A stretch of DNA of 64,000 nt from Bifidobacterium breve (lineage in GTDB: Bacteria > Actinomycetota > Actinomycetes > Nanopelagicales > Nanopelagicaceae): NCBI GenBank assembly GCA_945860275.1, contig CAMAPN010000003.1, positions 30,703-94,702 of the forward strand, read 5' to 3'. How positions within the stretch are numbered: position 1 is the stretch's first letter; each line of letters starts with the position of its first letter. The position numbers and the translations under genes were made by a program. The notes beneath the pieces were generated by a model, which did not search any database, had not been told where the DNA came from, and saw only the letters and a program-made list of their open reading frames with translations. Positions 52,545 to 62,300 of this stretch are shown piece by piece.

Positions 52545-53999
52545 ATGACGAGCCATCGCGATAGGCGAGTTGCGATTCTTCTTGCCGCTGGCGAAGGAAC
52601 GCGAATGCGTTCTGATGTTCCTAAAGTTCTGCACACAATTCTTGGTCGTACCTTGATTCGACATGTACTTGTTGCGACCGAAGCTCTTAATGCAGATGAG
52701 CGCATCGTTGTTGTCGGCGCGAAAAGTGAAGAAGTGGGCAAAGAAATTTCGAACTATGACGCGCAGATTAAAACAGTGCTGCAAGAGCGTAGAGGTGGAA
52801 CTGGACATGCAGTTCGCTTAGCTTTGGAAAGCGCCCTAATCCAAAGCAGCGGGGAAAATTCTGATAGCACCGTTGTCATAGTCGTCGCTGGTGATGTCCC
52901 GCTACTTTCCGGAGAAACGCTCAATCGATTGATTAGCGCATGCGATAGCGTGGAAGTTGGCGCTGCAGTTTTGACTGCGGATGTTGATGATCCTCACGGG
53001 TTTGGCCGAGTGATTCGCGATAGCAATAATGGAATCCTCAAGATTGTTGAAGAGAAAGATGCGGATAGCGACGAACGAGAAGTTCACGAAGTGAATTCCA
53101 GCGTCTATGCATTTCGGCTCGGGCCATTGCAGCAAGCGCTCGCCGCAATTACTCCAAACAATGCTCAAGGTGAAGAGTATTTAACGGATGCTATTGAATT
53201 GATTCGACAGCAAGGAAAGAAAGTAGTCCCGGTTGTTGCTGAAGAATATTTTGAAATCTTGGGCGTGAATGATCGAATTCAATTAGCAGAGGCCACTGCA
53301 ATCATGCGCGATCGCATAAATCTTCGTCTGATGTCTGAAGGTGTCACTCTCATTGATCCACCAACAACATTTATTGACATAACGGTGGCGATCGAACCAG
53401 ATGTCACCATCAAACCTGGCTGCCAAATTGAGGGCGAGACGACGATTGCCAGGGGCGCTCTTATTGGCCCCGATGCGCGGCTGTTCAACTGCGTCGTTGG
53501 CCCAGCGGCGGTGATCACCAAATCCGAGTGTGATGGCGCGACTATTGGTCGCCATGCTCATGTTGGCCCCTATTCATTCCTGCGCCCTGGAGCCCATTTA
53601 GGCGATGGCGCAAAGGTTGGCTCCTTCGTCGAGGTGAAAAACTCCACGATTGGAGCTGGCTCCAAGGTCCCGCATCTCTCTTATATCGGCGATGCCACCA
53701 TTGGGATCGAGAGCAATATTGGCGCCGGGACGATCACTGCCAACTATGACGGCGTGGCTAAGCACGAGACCGTGATCGGCGATTATGTCCGCATCGGCAG
53801 CGACAATATTCTCGTCGCGCCAGTGGAGGTAGGCGATGGCGCCTATACCGCTGCAGGTTCGGCAATAACAGAAAATGTGCCACCCGGGGCAATGGGCGTG
53901 GGAAGAGGGCAACAACGGAATATTCTCGGCTGGGTAACCCGCAAGAGATCAGGGAGCGATTCTGCGAAAGCCGCAGAACGAGCGAGTAAGAATAACTAG
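52545..53999 (+). CDS. glmU: Bifunctional UDP-N-acetylglucosamine pyrophosphorylase / glucosamine-1-phosphate N-acetyltransferase
   Basis: Makes UDP-GlcNAc for peptidoglycan. The N-terminal uridyltransferase domain starts VAILLAAGEGTRMRSDVPKVLH. The C-terminal left-handed beta-helix acetyltransferase starts around residue 250 with hexapeptide repeats (IGRHAHVGPYSFLRPGA, IGAGTITANYDGVAKHET) and ends GRGQQRNILGW. I use ATG 52545 (484 aa) with GGAGGG about 10 nt upstream. The track's GTG 52512 would add 11 residues. A Ser/Lys/Ala-rich tail follows the last repeat. prs follows after 7 nt. Confidence 0.95.
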   Translation: MTSHRDRRVAILLAAGEGTRMRSDVPKVLHTILGRTLIRHVLVATEALNADERIVVVGAKSEEVGKEISNYDAQIKTVLQERRGGTGHAVRLALESALIQSSGENSDSTVVIVVAGDVPLLSGETLNRLISACDSVEVGAAVLTADVDDPHGFGRVIRDSNNGILKIVEEKDADSDEREVHEVNSSVYAFRLGPLQQALAAITPNNAQGEEYLTDAIELIRQQGKKVVPVVAEEYFEILGVNDRIQLAEATAIMRDRINLRLMSEGVTLIDPPTTFIDITVAIEPDVTIKPGCQIEGETTIARGALIGPDARLFNCVVGPAAVITKSECDGATIGRHAHVGPYSFLRPGAHLGDGAKVGSFVEVKNSTIGAGSKVPHLSYIGDATIGIESNIGAGTITANYDGVAKHETVIGDYVRIGSDNILVAPVEVGDGAYTAAGSAITENVPPGAMGVGRGQQRNILGWVTRKRSGSDSAKAAERASKNN

Positions 54000-54006
54000 G
54001 AGCGAA

Positions 54007-54987
54007 GTGAGCGAAATCCGACTTTCCTCTGAGAAGCGCCTGCGACTTTTTACTGGTCGCGCATTCCCTGAGCTAGCGCAAGAGGTCGGTGATGAATTAG
54101 GAATTCCACTCACTCCAACTTCTGCATACGATTTTGCCAACGGTGAGATTTTTGTTCGCTTCGAAGAGAGCGTTCGCGGTTGCGATGCCTTTGTTCTGCA
54201 GAGCCATGCAACGCCAGTTAATAAGCACATCATGGAACAGCTCATCATGGTCGATGCACTTAAGCGCGCATCCGCAAAAAGAATCACAGTAATTGCACCG
54301 TTCTATGGATACGCCCGACAAGATAAAAAACATCGTGGGCGCGAACCAATTTCAGCTCGTCTGATGGCTGATCTCTTTAAGACTGCAGGTGCGGATCGTT
54401 TAATGGTGGTTGACCTGCATACCTCGCAGATTCAAGGGTTCTTTGATGGACCGGTCGATCATTTATTTGCACTTCCACTATTAGCGAACTACGTCGGAAG
54501 TAAGGTCGACCGTACGCGTTTGACCATCGTTTCCCCAGATTCTGGTCGAGTGCGAGTAGCCGAGCGCTGGTCTGATCTTCTTGGCGGGTGCCCAATCGCA
54601 TTCATTCACAAAACCCGTGATCCTCGTATTCCTAATGAGTCAAAGACTGGGCGCGTTGTTGGCGATGTCACTGGACAGACCTGCGTAGTCATTGACGACA
54701 TGATCGACACCGCTGGAACGATTACAAAAGCGGTGGATGCGTTGTTCGAAGAGGGCGCGCGCGAAGTCATTGTTGCTTCTACGCATGCTGTGCTCTCAGG
54801 TCCTGCAATCGATCGTTTAAAGAACTCTCGAGTAAGTGAAGTTGTCGTCACTAATACACTTCCAATTCCCGAAGAATCGAAGTTCGACCGATTAACGATT
54901 CTCTCGATCGCACCGCTTCTTGCCCGGGCTATCAAGGAAGTTTTCGAAGACGGCTCAGTCACCAGCCTCTTCGACGGCCACTCCTAA
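54007..54987 (+). CDS. prs: Ribose-phosphate pyrophosphokinase
   Basis: A 326-aa class I PRPP synthetase making PRPP from ribose 5-phosphate and ATP. Seen: RLFTGRAFPELAQEVGDELG, FANGEIFVRFEESVRG, the ATP/metal region YARQDKKHRGREPISARLMADL, DLHTSQIQGFFDGPVDHLFA, and the PRPP loop VVIDDMIDTAGTI. GTG start with AGGAG 6 nt upstream. The glmU-prs pair is conserved in Gram-positives, and PRPP links it to nucleotide and one-carbon genes. Confidence 0.96.
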   Translation: MSEIRLSSEKRLRLFTGRAFPELAQEVGDELGIPLTPTSAYDFANGEIFVRFEESVRGCDAFVLQSHATPVNKHIMEQLIMVDALKRASAKRITVIAPFYGYARQDKKHRGREPISARLMADLFKTAGADRLMVVDLHTSQIQGFFDGPVDHLFALPLLANYVGSKVDRTRLTIVSPDSGRVRVAERWSDLLGGCPIAFIHKTRDPRIPNESKTGRVVGDVTGQTCVVIDDMIDTAGTITKAVDALFEEGAREVIVASTHAVLSGPAIDRLKNSRVSEVVVTNTLPIPEESKFDRLTILSIAPLLARAIKEVFEDGSVTSLFDGHS

Positions 54988-55016
54988 CGATTAATTAGCC
55001 AGATTTTTCAAACTCA

Positions 55017-55076
55017 CCCCTCCTGGGTTACTCTTCAACCCTTCCGGCGAGGGGATGAACGTCCCGTCATCGACGG
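55017..55076 (+). ncRNA. Structured leader upstream of rplY (candidate)
   Basis: A nested hairpin: outer stem CCCCTC/GAGGGG and inner stem GGGTT/AACCC around loop ACTCTTC (55017-55054). A second hairpin, CCGTC-ATC-GACGG (55064-55076), follows. It sits between prs and rplY in a 150-bp gap with no T run, so it is not a plain terminator. It could be an autoregulatory leader for L25, which binds 5S rRNA, but this is inference. Confidence 0.4.
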
Positions 55077-55137
55077 CTAGCTCTAGGGCCCGCCTCGTAA
55101 TCTCGCTGGTAATGAGTAGACAACAACGGGGGATCAG

Positions 55138-55767
55138 ATGGCCGAAATCAAGATTGCAGCGAAGGTTCGCTCTGAATTTGGAAAGGGCGCCGCTCGCCGT
55201 GCACGTCGCGACGGATTGGTTCCAGCAGTCATCTATGGCCATGGCGAGAAGCCCATTCACATCGCGCTCCCTGCCCGCGAGGTAGGCGTTGCATTGAAAA
55301 CTTCAAACGTCCTTCTTGATATTGATCTTGGTTCACAAGTTGAGCTCACGCTGCCTAAGTCTGTTGTGCGCGATCCCATCAAGGGCACCTTGGAACACAT
55401 CGATCTAATCCTTGTCCGCCGTGGTGAGCGCGTAGTTGTCTCAGTACCTATTCACACCTTTGGTAAGTATGACCAAGATGGAATTTTGGAACACGTTAAC
55501 AACGCTGTTGAAGTTGAAGTTGAAGCTACTTCCATTCCTTCACACCTCGAGCTCGACATGGAAGGTCTTGCAGCTGGTGCGTCTCTCTACGCAGCAGATG
55601 TTAAGTTGCCAGAGGGCGTTACCTTGGCAAGCGATCCAAAGATGATCGTCGTTCACTTAAGCGTACGTGTCGCCGCCGAAGAGGTTGTTGCAGCTCCAGC
55701 TGCTACTGACGCTGCTGCTGGCGCTAGTGCTGATGCCGGCTCTGCCGGTGATGCCGCAAAGAGCTAA
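55138..55767 (+). CDS. rplY: 50S ribosomal protein L25/general stress protein Ctc
   Basis: 209 aa, the long CTC form. The L25 domain (residues ~1-90: KVRSEFGKGAARRARRDGLVPAVIYGHG) binds 5S rRNA. The TL5-type C-terminal beta domain follows (SVPIHTFGKYDQDGILEHVNNAVEVEVEA). An Ala/Asp/Gly-rich tail of ~30 residues closes it, as in other actinobacteria. GGGGGAT lies 5-6 nt before the ATG. A structured 5' leader is likely. Confidence 0.95.
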   Translation: MAEIKIAAKVRSEFGKGAARRARRDGLVPAVIYGHGEKPIHIALPAREVGVALKTSNVLLDIDLGSQVELTLPKSVVRDPIKGTLEHIDLILVRRGERVVVSVPIHTFGKYDQDGILEHVNNAVEVEVEATSIPSHLELDMEGLAAGASLYAADVKLPEGVTLASDPKMIVVHLSVRVAAEEVVAAPAATDAAAGASADAGSAGDAAKS

Positions 55768-55801
55768 CGCCTCACGCATTCTGCATACGCGCGAGAACGC
55801 C

Positions 55802-55825
55802 AGAGATTGTTAGAGATTGTTAGAG
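55802..55825. repeat. 10-bp tandem repeat before pth
   Basis: AGAGATTGTT occurs twice in tandem followed by AGAG. It occupies the place where a ribosome site would be for pth. Whether it has a function or is a recent slippage product cannot be told. Confidence 0.55.
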
Positions 55826-55827
55826 CA

Positions 55828-56424
55828 ATGATGAGTAGCCAATCGAAAAATACTTGGCTAGTAGTTGGGCTTGGCAATCCAGGTGACAAGTACAGCGCAA
55901 CTCGTCACAACATCGGCTTTGTCGTTGCTGACGAATTAGCAATCAGGTGTGGCGGTAAGTTCACATCCAGCAAATATCGAGCTTTAGTCTCAGAAGTTCG
56001 ATTAGGTATGGGAAGTCAAGCGCCCAAACTAGTCATCGTGAAACCGCAGACCTATATGAATGATTCAGGAGATGCGGTTTCTCCATTAGCCAAGTACTTC
56101 AATACCCCGGCGGAACAGATCATTGCGATTCATGATGAACTCGACATTCCATTTAACACAATCAGGGTGAAAATTGGCGGCGGGGATAACGGCCACAATG
56201 GACTTAAATCACTTACTCAATCATTAGGTACACCAGAGTACTTCCGAATTCGCGCGGGAATCGGAAGGCCTACTACTCAGCAAGATACCGCCGACTATGT
56301 GTTGAGTAATTTCGGCAAAAATGAGCGCACCGAGGTAACGGATTTAACGATGCGCGCATGCGATGCAATTGAATCGCTTATTGAAAAAGGCCTTGAAGTT
56401 ACCCAACAGAATTTCAACCAGTAA
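55828..56424 (+). CDS. pth: Peptidyl-tRNA hydrolase
   Basis: 198 aa from ATG 55828 (the track's TTG start lies inside a tandem repeat). It releases peptides from peptidyl-tRNA. Seen: VVGLGNPGDKYSATRHNIGF with the catalytic His and Asn, VKPQTYMNDSG, and AIHDELDIP. The motif usually GGGHGGHNGL reads GGGDNGHNGLKS; the second His is kept. The rplY-pth order is conserved. It ends 27 bp from the convergent ppc gene. Confidence 0.94.
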   Translation: MMSSQSKNTWLVVGLGNPGDKYSATRHNIGFVVADELAIRCGGKFTSSKYRALVSEVRLGMGSQAPKLVIVKPQTYMNDSGDAVSPLAKYFNTPAEQIIAIHDELDIPFNTIRVKIGGGDNGHNGLKSLTQSLGTPEYFRIRAGIGRPTTQQDTADYVLSNFGKNERTEVTDLTMRACDAIESLIEKGLEVTQQNFNQ

Positions 56425-56451
56425 CGCGTAGATATCCCGAGTTGCCCGGCG

Positions 56452-59190
56452 TCACCCAGTGTTTCGAAGTCCCGCTGCAATTCCATTTATCGTAAGTAGG
56501 AGCGCTCGGTTGAGAATTCCATCAACCTCTTCACCATTACGCACTTTTTGGAGGAGCGATACTTGGAGAAGTTGCATCGGACGTAAGTAGACATCTCGGA
56601 TTGCCAGAGTCTGCGCCAAAATCGGTTGGTCACCAAGGAGCTCTCGTTTTTGAGTAAGCAATAAGATCTCTGCCACGGTCAATTGGTACTCGGATTTGAT
56701 TTCGTCAAAGAAATGTCGAAGCTCTTCATCGACAAGAGTATTTACATAATGCTCGGCCGTATGTAAATCAGTTTTAGCTAGAGTCATTTCCACGTTACTG
56801 ATGAACGTTTTGAAGAAGTGCCACTCTTCGAACATTTGCTTCAGAATCTTGGTATCACCAGCTTCGCGAGCAGCCTTTAATCCGCTGCCAACGCCGAACC
56901 AACCGGGAACAATTTGTCGAGATTGAGTCCACCCAAAGACCCATGGAATGGCCCGTAGTCCCGAAAGTCCAGCATCTGATTCCGGACGTCGAGATGGTCG
57001 GGAACCCAAGTAAAGATTTCCAAGTTGCTCAACTGGCGTTGATTGGTAGAAGTACTTAGGAAGATCAGGGTGATCGACGAGGTTTCGATAGCAACTCATA
57101 GCCGCAGCGCTGACGGTATCCATGCATGAATCCCAATGAGCAAGATCGCGTGAGCTCTGTCGTGGCGCACGATTGAGCACAGTTGCCTCGAGAGCGGCTG
57201 CCAGAATCAATTCCACATTCTCACGAGCAAGTGAGGGAAGTGAGTATTTATCGGAGATTACTTCACCCTGCTCTGTCATCTTTATCTCTCCAGCTAGGGA
57301 ACCCCACGGCAGCGCAAGAATTGCGTCATACGTGGGTCCCCCACCGCGACCGACCGAACCGCCTCGACCGTGGAAGATTCGCAGATGGATGCCAGCTTTA
57401 CCCGCAAGATCCCGGAGTTTTCGTTGCGCTCGATGAATTTCCCATTGACTCGTCGTAATTCCCGCATCTTTATTTGAATCGGAATATCCCAACATCACTT
57501 CTTGAATCTCTCCGCGAAGTTCAACAAGTTCTCGATATTCTGGAATAGCGAGCAAACGTCCCACAATCGCATCTGCACTTTGCAATTCGGCAACGGTCTC
57601 AAGGAGCGGAACAAAACCGATAAGGGCCTTACCTTCGTGTAACGAAACTAAGCCTGCTTTTACACCAAGAACTACGGCAGCGAGCAGATCACTAGCAGAT
57701 TTGGTCATTGAAACGATGTAACTTTCAATCGCTTCATCACCGAATGTTTCGATGACCTCTCCGATAGTCACAAAAGTGTCGAAGGTTTGTTTGCCTCGCG
57801 TATCAAGGCTGTCTCTATCGAGAGTGCGGCCATTAGTGATTTCTTCTATCAGTAATGTTAATCGCTCTTCGTCACCAAGTGTCAGGTAATCCTGAATTCC
57901 AAAAGATGAGAAATATTGATTTAACACGTGATGATGTTGGATAGAGTGTTCGCGGACATCAAGAGTTGCATGAGTTATTCCAAAAGCGCTAGCGGTGCGA
58001 ATGAGCTGTTCTAACTCTCCCGCGGCGATTAATTCCCCTCTATGCTCAAGGAGAGATTCACGCATCAGAATTAAGTCATCGAGTAATTCTTGCGTATTCG
58101 CGTAATCGCGCCCTGGTTGATGGGGAGCCTTAGTTGCATGACGTCGCTGAGTAAGAACTAATTTGTGTCGAATAGCCGTTGCTTTCAATCGATATGGCTC
58201 TTCTACATTCAACCGTTTAAATCGATCTTCAAACTCTGGAATGTTTATTAGGTCTACCTCGATAGATTTCAATAATTCATCACTTGCGCCAGCAAGACGA
58301 GCAGAAACCGAGAGTGATTGTCGAAGCGCATCGAGTTTCTCAATCAATACCCGGACGCCATGGCCGACATGCAGCGTTACAGTTTCGGAAGTGATTGCAG
58401 GAGTCACATTTGGATTTCCATCACGGTCTCCGCCTATCCAACTTCCAAAGGAGAGCGGGCGCGCTAGTACATCGAGGTCAATTCCGTATTGGGAGAGCTC
58501 ATATGCGAAGTCATCCAAGACTTGCGGAACTGTATAGCGATGAAGATCATCGAGATAGTAAAGCGCGTTTGTCGCTTCATCCAAGGGTTCAGGTTGTTCT
58601 AATCGCAGCTCGTCAGTCTGCCACAGTAGCTCTATTGCCTCTGCAAGTCGTTTATCGCGTTCACGAATATTCTTCTCATTGAGTAATTGTGCAACCGTTC
58701 CCAGTTTGCTGAGGACGGAACGACGAGCTGCTTCGGTGGGATGAGCGGTGAACACAGGGCGGACAGACAACATCGCAACCGAGCGAGCCAGCTCGTCCTT
58801 ACTTATTTTTGCTTCGGCAATTTTGTGGAAAGTTTGTTGTAGCCAGGAATCCCCGTTGACGCGCTCCTCATAAAGTGCGTGTGCGCGATGCACTTGTTCC
58901 GCGATATTAGCTAGATGAAAGTAAGTGCTAAAGGCACGTACTAGTTTGATGCTATCTACAACTTCCACTTTCTCAAGGATTGATGAGCCCAGAGGTGAAT
59001 CCTCTCGAACTGCCAAGCGCACTGATTCAACGAGATCCAAAAGCGCCTGACCCTCTTGTCGTACGAGAGTTTGGCCTAGTAATTCACCAAGTCGACGAAC
59101 ATCCGCTCGAAGGGATGATCCAGCGTTTACTCCCAGCGCTGTCCCGCTATCGCCGGAGAGGTCGCCTCCGGAGTGGCCCTGAGTTTGCAT
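56452..59190 (-). CDS. ppc: Phosphoenolpyruvate carboxylase
   Basis: About 912 aa, a full-length enzyme that carboxylates PEP to oxaloacetate, feeding the TCA cycle. Seen: catalytic His in VFTAHPTEAARRS, FGSWIGGDRDGNPNVTP, LGYSDSNKDAGITTS, the mobile loop FHGRGGSVGRGGGPTYDAI, AIPWVFGWTQSRQIVPGW and the C-terminal GLRNTG. The start is uncertain among ATGs at 59223, 59196 and 59190. I use 59190, where CAAGAT lies six bases upstream. It is divergent from mfd, with ~143 bp between the chosen starts. Anaplerosis supports the citrate synthase at 22.9 kb. Confidence 0.95.
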   Translation of the reverse strand: MQTQGHSGGDLSGDSGTALGVNAGSSLRADVRRLGELLGQTLVRQEGQALLDLVESVRLAVREDSPLGSSILEKVEVVDSIKLVRAFSTYFHLANIAEQVHRAHALYEERVNGDSWLQQTFHKIAEAKISKDELARSVAMLSVRPVFTAHPTEAARRSVLSKLGTVAQLLNEKNIRERDKRLAEAIELLWQTDELRLEQPEPLDEATNALYYLDDLHRYTVPQVLDDFAYELSQYGIDLDVLARPLSFGSWIGGDRDGNPNVTPAITSETVTLHVGHGVRVLIEKLDALRQSLSVSARLAGASDELLKSIEVDLINIPEFEDRFKRLNVEEPYRLKATAIRHKLVLTQRRHATKAPHQPGRDYANTQELLDDLILMRESLLEHRGELIAAGELEQLIRTASAFGITHATLDVREHSIQHHHVLNQYFSSFGIQDYLTLGDEERLTLLIEEITNGRTLDRDSLDTRGKQTFDTFVTIGEVIETFGDEAIESYIVSMTKSASDLLAAVVLGVKAGLVSLHEGKALIGFVPLLETVAELQSADAIVGRLLAIPEYRELVELRGEIQEVMLGYSDSNKDAGITTSQWEIHRAQRKLRDLAGKAGIHLRIFHGRGGSVGRGGGPTYDAILALPWGSLAGEIKMTEQGEVISDKYSLPSLARENVELILAAALEATVLNRAPRQSSRDLAHWDSCMDTVSAAAMSCYRNLVDHPDLPKYFYQSTPVEQLGNLYLGSRPSRRPESDAGLSGLRAIPWVFGWTQSRQIVPGWFGVGSGLKAAREAGDTKILKQMFEEWHFFKTFISNVEMTLAKTDLHTAEHYVNTLVDEELRHFFDEIKSEYQLTVAEILLLTQKRELLGDQPILAQTLAIRDVYLRPMQLLQVSLLQKVRNGEEVDGILNRALLLTINGIAAGLRNTG

Positions 59191-59266
59191 GGTCATATCT
59201 TGGCAGAGCAAGAGAGGTACCATTCACGCGGGTTAGTCCTGAAAGAACTTTTCACGACAACTCATC

Positions 59267-59293
59267 AGCCCCCCGCCGTGGCGGAATGGGGCT
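59267..59293 (+). other. Hairpin in the mfd leader
   Basis: Nested stem AGCCCC/GGGGCT around CCGC-CGTG-GCGG, 40 nt upstream of the mfd ATG and outside the ribosome site. It may stabilise or attenuate the mfd mRNA; no T run follows. Confidence 0.35.
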
Positions 59294-59333
59294 ATTGGGC
59301 TATTTCCTGAAAGATCGAAGGAGGGGGTATCTG

Positions 59334-62300
59334 ATGGCAGCCGAGTCAGGCGGACCAAAGAAGGTCACAGCGATTGCATCGCTAGTCGACCAACTCGATT
59401 TGAGTACATCGAGCGCTGCGCTACGTTCCGGCTCAACGCTTAACGCGCCTATCTCCGCAGCATCTTTCGCGATTGCTGCTACGGCAAATAGCGCAAAGGA
59501 ATTCCCGCTGATTGTGGCGCTCACGGCAAACAATGGTGAGGAACTAGTTGAGGAACTCAAAGCGTTACTCCCAGAGAAAAGAGTGTTGCGCTTTCCGCAC
59601 TGGGAAACGTTGCCACATGAACGGTTAAGTCCGCAGAGCGACACCATCGCAGAACGATTCACGACTTTACAAGCCATCCGCTCGCATTCATGTGAGGTTG
59701 TCGTCATTCCGGTGCGCTCTTTATTGCAACCATTCATCAAAGGTTTTGGTACTGCAAAAGTTCCATTATTAAAAGTTGGAGAGCAAAAAGAAATAGCAGA
59801 GGTAATCAAAGAGTTGCTTGCTCTAGGGTACGAGCGAACGGATTTAGTAGAAAAACGAGGAGAGTTTGCTCAACGAGGCGGCATACTCGACATTTTCCCA
59901 CCCCATGCACAACATCCGATTCGGGTTGAGTTCTTCGATGATGTCATAGATGAAGTTCGATTTTTCTCAGTCGCAGATCAGCGCTCACTCGAAATTTGCA
60001 GTGATGGGTTATTTGCCCTGCCTGCTCGTGAAATTCTCATCACCGATGCAATCAAAGATCGAGCGGAAGTGTTGGTGCAGGAGATTCCGACATTATCGGA
60101 GATGTTCTCACGCATCAGCGAAGGTGTACCCGTTGAGGGCATGGAGTCATTAATGCCTGCCTTGGTGCATGAAATGGAGACTTTGGTAGAAATCCTGCCA
60201 GCCAAATCGCTTCTGGTTTCGCTTGCGCCAGAGTTAATTCGAAGTCGCGCTGAAGAGTTAAGAAAAACTGGAGAGGAATTTCTCAATGCTTCATGGCTTA
60301 ATGCTGCAGCCGGGAATGTCACTCCGATCGACATGCAAGAGCTCGAACTTCATTCGTTCCGTACGCTAGAAGAAGAAATTACAGCAGCAAGAGAGCGCGG
60401 ATTTACCCTCTCATCCATTGCACCATTTGGTGGTGGATCAGAGGCTGTTGAATCAGCTTTGCGTACCATTGAACCTTTCCGTGGTAACGCAGAGAGATTG
60501 ATTGATTATCTACGTGAAAAGATCAAGAATCAGTGGCTATTAGCTATTACCGCACCTGGCCATGGCACTGCGCAGCGCTATGAGGAACTCCTCCGAAGTT
60601 ATGGCATATCTACTGCGAACTCTTTAGTACCAGGCGCAGTTTTTATCCTCAATTCTGGAATTCGTCACGGCTTCACTTTTGAAGACGAGAAATTTGCCCT
60701 TATTACCGAACGTGATTTCGCTGGAAGTAAAGCGCAAGATGGCGAGAAACTTTCATTGGCATCAAGGCGAAAGAATCGGATTGATCCACTCTCCCTCAAA
60801 GAAGGTGACTTTGTGGTACATAAGGTGCATGGCATTGGGCGATTCATCGAAATGGCCGAACGAGTTGTCAATGGTACTAAACGAGAATATTTAGTCATCG
60901 AATATGCATCGAGCAAGCGAGGACAATCTGGAGATCGATTGTACTTGCCAACGGACTCGTTAGATCAAGTCACGAAATATGTTGGTGGTGAGGCGCCAAC
61001 AGTGCATCACATGGGTGGTGCAGATTGGCAGAAGGCGAAAGGTAAAGCAAGAAAGGCCGTAAAACAGATTGCGGCGGAGTTAATACAACTATACGCAGCA
61101 CGAACTAGCTCTCCAGGTTTCGCTTTTTCACCTGATACGCCGTGGCAACGTGAGCTAGAAGATGCCTTCCCGTACGTTGAGACACTTGATCAGCTATCAA
61201 CAATCACTGAAGTTAAGAAAGATATGGAAGCAAGTTACCCAATGGATCGAATCGTATGCGGCGATGTTGGGTTTGGAAAAACTGAGATTGCCATTAGGGC
61301 AGCGTTCAAAGCAGTGCAAGATGGAAAGCAAGTTGCCGTTTTAGTACCCACGACCTTGTTGGTGCAACAACATCTGACCACCTTTGGCGAACGATTCGCA
61401 GGATTTCCCGTCAATCTCGCGGGATTATCGAGATTTGCCACTCCTAGCGAGATAAAGAAGACGCTAGAAAAGCTGGCAATTGGTGAAGTCGACGTTGTTA
61501 TCGGCACACATCGCTTGCTTTCCTCGGATGTTAGTTTTAAGGATTTAGGGCTTGTGATCATTGATGAGGAGCAACGATTCGGCGTCGAACATAAGGAAAA
61601 ACTCAAGAGATTTCGAGCGTACGTTGATGTTCTTTCGATGTCCGCGACCCCGATTCCGCGAACATTAGAGATGTCAATCACGGGCATTCGAGAGATGTCG
61701 ATCATGGCAACGCCTCCAGAAGAGCGACATCCAGTTCTTACCTATGTGGGTGGATATGAAGAGCGGCAGATTGCAGCGGCAATTCGACGCGAGTTACTCC
61801 GCGACGGGCAAGTTTTTTACATTCATAACAGAGTCAACTCGATTGATAGGTGTGCCACCAGCATTGCTGCCTTGATACCTGAAGCGCGAATTCGTGTGGC
61901 GCACGGCCAAATGAGTGAGAGCGCGCTAGAAGAGGTAATTCTTGCCTTCTGGGAGAAGGAGTTCGATGTATTGGTATGCACCACGATTATCGAGAGTGGA
62001 ATTGATATTCCAAATTCAAACACATTGATTGTCGAGCAAGCAGACAAGATGGGACTATCGCAACTTCATCAACTTCGCGGTCGGGTGGGAAGAGGGCGGG
62101 AGCGTGGCTATGCGTATTTTCTTTACGATATCGATAAGCCGCTTACTGACACTGCACATGATCGACTTGAAACTATCGCCGCAAATACTGAATTAGGTTC
62201 TGGCATGCAGGTAGCTCTCAAAGATCTCGAAATTCGAGGCGCTGGGAATCTTTTAGGTGGCGAGCAGTCTGGGCACATCGCCGATGTTGGATTTGATTTA

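Noticed and set aside
52329-52808. 160-residue N-terminal extension of the TetR ORF at 51.7 kb
   Set aside because: Passes antisense through tRNA-Gln and the glmU start; the HTH region follows normally from ATG 52328.
58980-59333. 118-residue N-terminal extension of the mfd ORF
   Set aside because: Antisense to ppc, Arg/Pro-rich, and a strong ribosome site precedes ATG 59334, which gives the normal Mfd length.
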